From: Opitutia bacterium UBA3151
Lineage (GTDB): Bacteria > Verrucomicrobiota > Verrucomicrobiia > Opitutales > Seribacteraceae
Direction of reading: 5' to 3'
Assembly: GCA_002364975.1 (NCBI GenBank)
Contig: DEYT01000107.1
Location: 1-7,976, forward strand
Length of the DNA stretch: 7,976 bases
This document shows positions 7,288 through 7,976 of this stretch, piece by piece. Both the position numbers and the translations under genes were made by a program. The notes beneath the pieces were generated by a model. The model made no database searches, was not told the origin of the DNA, and saw only the letters and a program-made list of their open reading frames with translations. The stretch's first letter is position 1. Each line of letters starts with the position of its first letter.

Positions 7288-7976
7288 ATGAAAATTAAGC
7301 TACCTCTATTCTTTTTGCTCATTTTTAGTATTGTGGATGCACAAGTTCCATCAACCTGGGATTCCACGACTACTTACAGTTCTGGAGCTTTAGCATTAGA
7401 TTCGAATGGTGTTACCTACATTGCACTGCAGGATGTCAGTGCTGGCACAGCGTTAAGCGATACCAGTTACTGGCAATCTTTAGATGCCGCCGCACCTACT
7501 TCTGCTCCTTCTACCTCTGCACCCACATCGACTCCTGATACCTCAACGGTTCCAACCACGACTCCTGATACAAATCAGACTACCGTATCGCGATTTCTTG
7601 GAATATCTACCCGTGGTTTGGTCAGTAGCACCAAGGCAATGTACGGCAGTATTGCCATTACTGGTACTGAAAACAAGACCGTAGCATTCATGGGCAAGGG
7701 AAAAACCATGGAATCACAAGGTATTACTGATTATGTTGCAGATCCCGCCCTTATTATCTACAAGCTCACGGATGGTGCTTGGGGCGTTTATCGCACAATT
7801 GACAATTGGGGAGATGCCACGGGCACGGAAAATATTTCTACCGTCGATGGTGAGGAAGGTATTACTTTACCCGTTGATGCAAGCGAAGCCGCAATCGTTC
7901 TTGATCTTGCTCCCGGTAGTTATTCTGCTATCCTTACCTCTACTGAAGCAACTGCTAAAGAAGCGTTAGTAGAGGC
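7288..7976 (+). CDS. Secreted protein with carbohydrate-binding-like module and LGISTRG-type domain (3'-partial)
   Basis: An uninterrupted frame from ATG 7288 reaches the window end (229 complete codons, no stop). The start is chosen because a textbook signal peptide follows at once: Lys at 2 and 4, a hydrophobic core LPLFFLLIFSIV, and a likely cut after VDA at residue 18. Residues 22-65 look like a CBM5/12-type chitin-binding module (STWDSTTTYSSGALAL, GVTYIALQDV, YWQSL), where spaced Trp/Tyr would stack on sugar rings. A Thr/Ser/Pro linker (about 67-99) follows. From residue 102 begins a domain with LGISTRG, a GSIAITG strand, DYVADPALIIYK, IDNWGD and LAPGSYSAIL, a layout I associate with secreted Verrucomicrobiota proteins and whose function is unknown to me. 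No catalytic domain is visible, but one could lie beyond the edge. No cysteine is present. No Shine-Dalgarno is seen. Confidence 0.9.
   Translation, partial: MKIKLPLFFLLIFSIVDAQVPSTWDSTTTYSSGALALDSNGVTYIALQDVSAGTALSDTSYWQSLDAAAPTSAPSTSAPTSTPDTSTVPTTTPDTNQTTVSRFLGISTRGLVSSTKAMYGSIAITGTENKTVAFMGKGKTMESQGITDYVADPALIIYKLTDGAWGVYRTIDNWGDATGTENISTVDGEEGITLPVDASEAAIVLDLAPGSYSAILTSTEATAKEALVE

Noticed and set aside
7484..7969. Two plus-strand frames (7484-7684 and 7733-7969)
   Set aside because: They are in another frame inside gene 2, whose own frame has a signal peptide and domain structure; the first is a Pro/Leu-rich misreading of the Thr/Ser/Pro linker.

Overview
The window holds parts of two same-strand genes for large secreted or surface proteins and almost nothing else. 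The first is a very long reading frame that is already open at the left edge and ends at 7213. After a 74-base AT-rich gap, a second gene starts at 7288 and runs off the right edge. I see no RNA gene, mobile element, CRISPR array or credible minus-strand gene.

The likely source is a member of the Verrucomicrobiota, probably a marine member of Opitutales/Puniceicoccales. This is an inference from three features I associate with secreted proteins of that group: the aromatic-rich C-terminal module of gene 1 (WIYH..LGWLY, GWFWT, SWLYF); a chitin-binding-like N-terminal module in gene 2; and the domain of gene 2 that opens with LGISTRG and continues to DPALIIYK...DNWGD. The DNA is AT-leaning. No taxonomic marker gene is present.

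Gene 1 (2 to 7213; residue numbers count from the first ATG at 38) reads as a mosaic. Three N-terminal PepSY-like repeats spaced 81-82 residues apart (98-761) are followed by a long unassigned beta-rich, acidic part (about 762-2137). Next come six Ig/prealbumin-like 'carboxypeptidase regulatory' modules (2138-about 4051) and one fibronectin-III-like domain (about 4052-4369). Seven more modules follow, ordered as an alternating A-B-A-B-A-B-A array (4373-6412). A ZU5-like domain (6413-6868) and a tryptophan/tyrosine/phenylalanine-rich C-terminal module (6920-7210) complete it. No catalytic domain is visible and the visible protein has no cysteine. It looks like a stalk- or scaffold-type extracellular protein; any ligand is unknown.

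Gene 2 (7288 to the edge) has a clear signal peptide, a carbohydrate-binding-like module, a Thr/Ser/Pro linker and the start of the LGISTRG domain. The two genes may both act at the cell surface, perhaps on polysaccharide, but the sequence does not show that they work together. A perfect TATAAT in the gap suggests gene 2 can be transcribed on its own.
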